From: Chryseobacterium turcicum | GTDB taxonomy: Bacteria; Bacteroidota; Bacteroidia; Flavobacteriales; Weeksellaceae | Direction: 5' to 3' | Assembly: GCF_021010565.1 (NCBI RefSeq) | Contig: NZ_JAJNAY010000002.1 | Location: 62,001-126,000, forward strand | Length of the DNA: 64,000 nt | Shown: in pieces, positions 63,920 to 64,000 of the stretch | Numbering within the stretch: position 1 is the stretch's first letter | Layout: each line of letters starts with the position of its first letter | Notes under the pieces: model-generated | Database searches by the model: none | The model's input: the letters and a program-made list of their open reading frames with translations, nothing else | Told to the model about the DNA's origin: nothing | Position numbers and translations under genes: made by a program

Positions 63920-64000
63920 TTGAATGTTTATATAATTTGAATTAAAAAATGCTTTTGTAACCGAAAAAGAATCAAAATAAATGATTGAAAAAAGAGAAAT

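Overview
The window is AT-rich DNA from a Bacteroidota bacterium, most likely a flavobacterium of the Chryseobacterium/Epilithonimonas type (family Weeksellaceae). The signs are: Bacteroidota-type promoters with a TAnnTTTG -7 box (before glk, pnp, rpsO, tRNA-Leu and queG), almost no Shine-Dalgarno sites, C-terminal type IX secretion (T9SS) sorting domains, gene families such as BfmA/BtgA mobilization proteins and YceI/HopJ, and palindromic repeats of the kind common in these genomes.

Layout. 1-8.7 kb: envelope and housekeeping genes (membrane protein, serine hydrolase, sdaA, alpha/beta hydrolase, two YceI proteins, glucokinase, an outer-membrane barrel), with remnants of an ammonium transporter and of a DUF1501-like protein. 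8.7-13.2 kb: a WYL regulator, a GIY-YIG-like protein, HopJ and the RNA ligase RtcB, which is preceded by a structured-RNA candidate and an unusual promoter. 13.2-15.7 kb: a repeat-rich accessory zone holding a helical protein of unknown function, a 21-bp-period array of small dyads and one of two inverted MITE-like elements. 15.7-18.0 kb: cobT-cobS-cobC for late cobalamin assembly, followed by a decayed RlaP-type nucleotidyltransferase whose promoter matches that of rtcB. 18.6-30.7 kb: core genes (cold-shock protein, pnp, a lipid A deacylase-like protein, rpsO, mgtE, a fRMsr-type GAF protein, an MBL hydrolase).

30.8-48.0 kb is a mobile element of about 17.1 kb integrated in the 3' end of tRNA-Leu(CAA). 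A 21-bp direct repeat of the tRNA end lies at 30888-30908 and 47978-47998. The element encodes a tyrosine integrase (right end), an excisionase-like HTH protein, a Rep protein with eight iterons, a Toprim primase, MobA/MobB, a VirD4-like coupling protein and a candidate oriT, so it looks like a mobilizable element with plasmid-type replication. Its cargo sits next to the tRNA: a four-gene operon of a C5 DNA methyltransferase, a protein with two GHKL ATPase modules (MORC/Hsp90-like plus histidine-kinase-like), a receiver-domain protein and a Vsr-like nuclease. This is a plausible defence or modification system wired to a phosphorelay. A zinc-ribbon/PD-(D/E)XK nuclease, a T9SS protein and an unknown 470-aa protein coupled to the integrase complete it.

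48.0-54.5 kb: a polysaccharide deacetylase, an mprF-acvB pair for lysyl-phosphatidylglycerol synthesis and hydrolysis, a patatin and small lipoproteins. Copies of the tRNA-Leu-type terminator at 53.3 and possibly 54.5 kb suggest older insertion layers at the same hotspot. 54.5-64 kb: secreted LRR protein, PhoX-type phosphatase with T9SS domain, di-haem cytochrome c peroxidase, L,D-transpeptidase, TIGR02117 protein, a 26-aa basic peptide gene, queG, rhodanese and an HD hydrolase.
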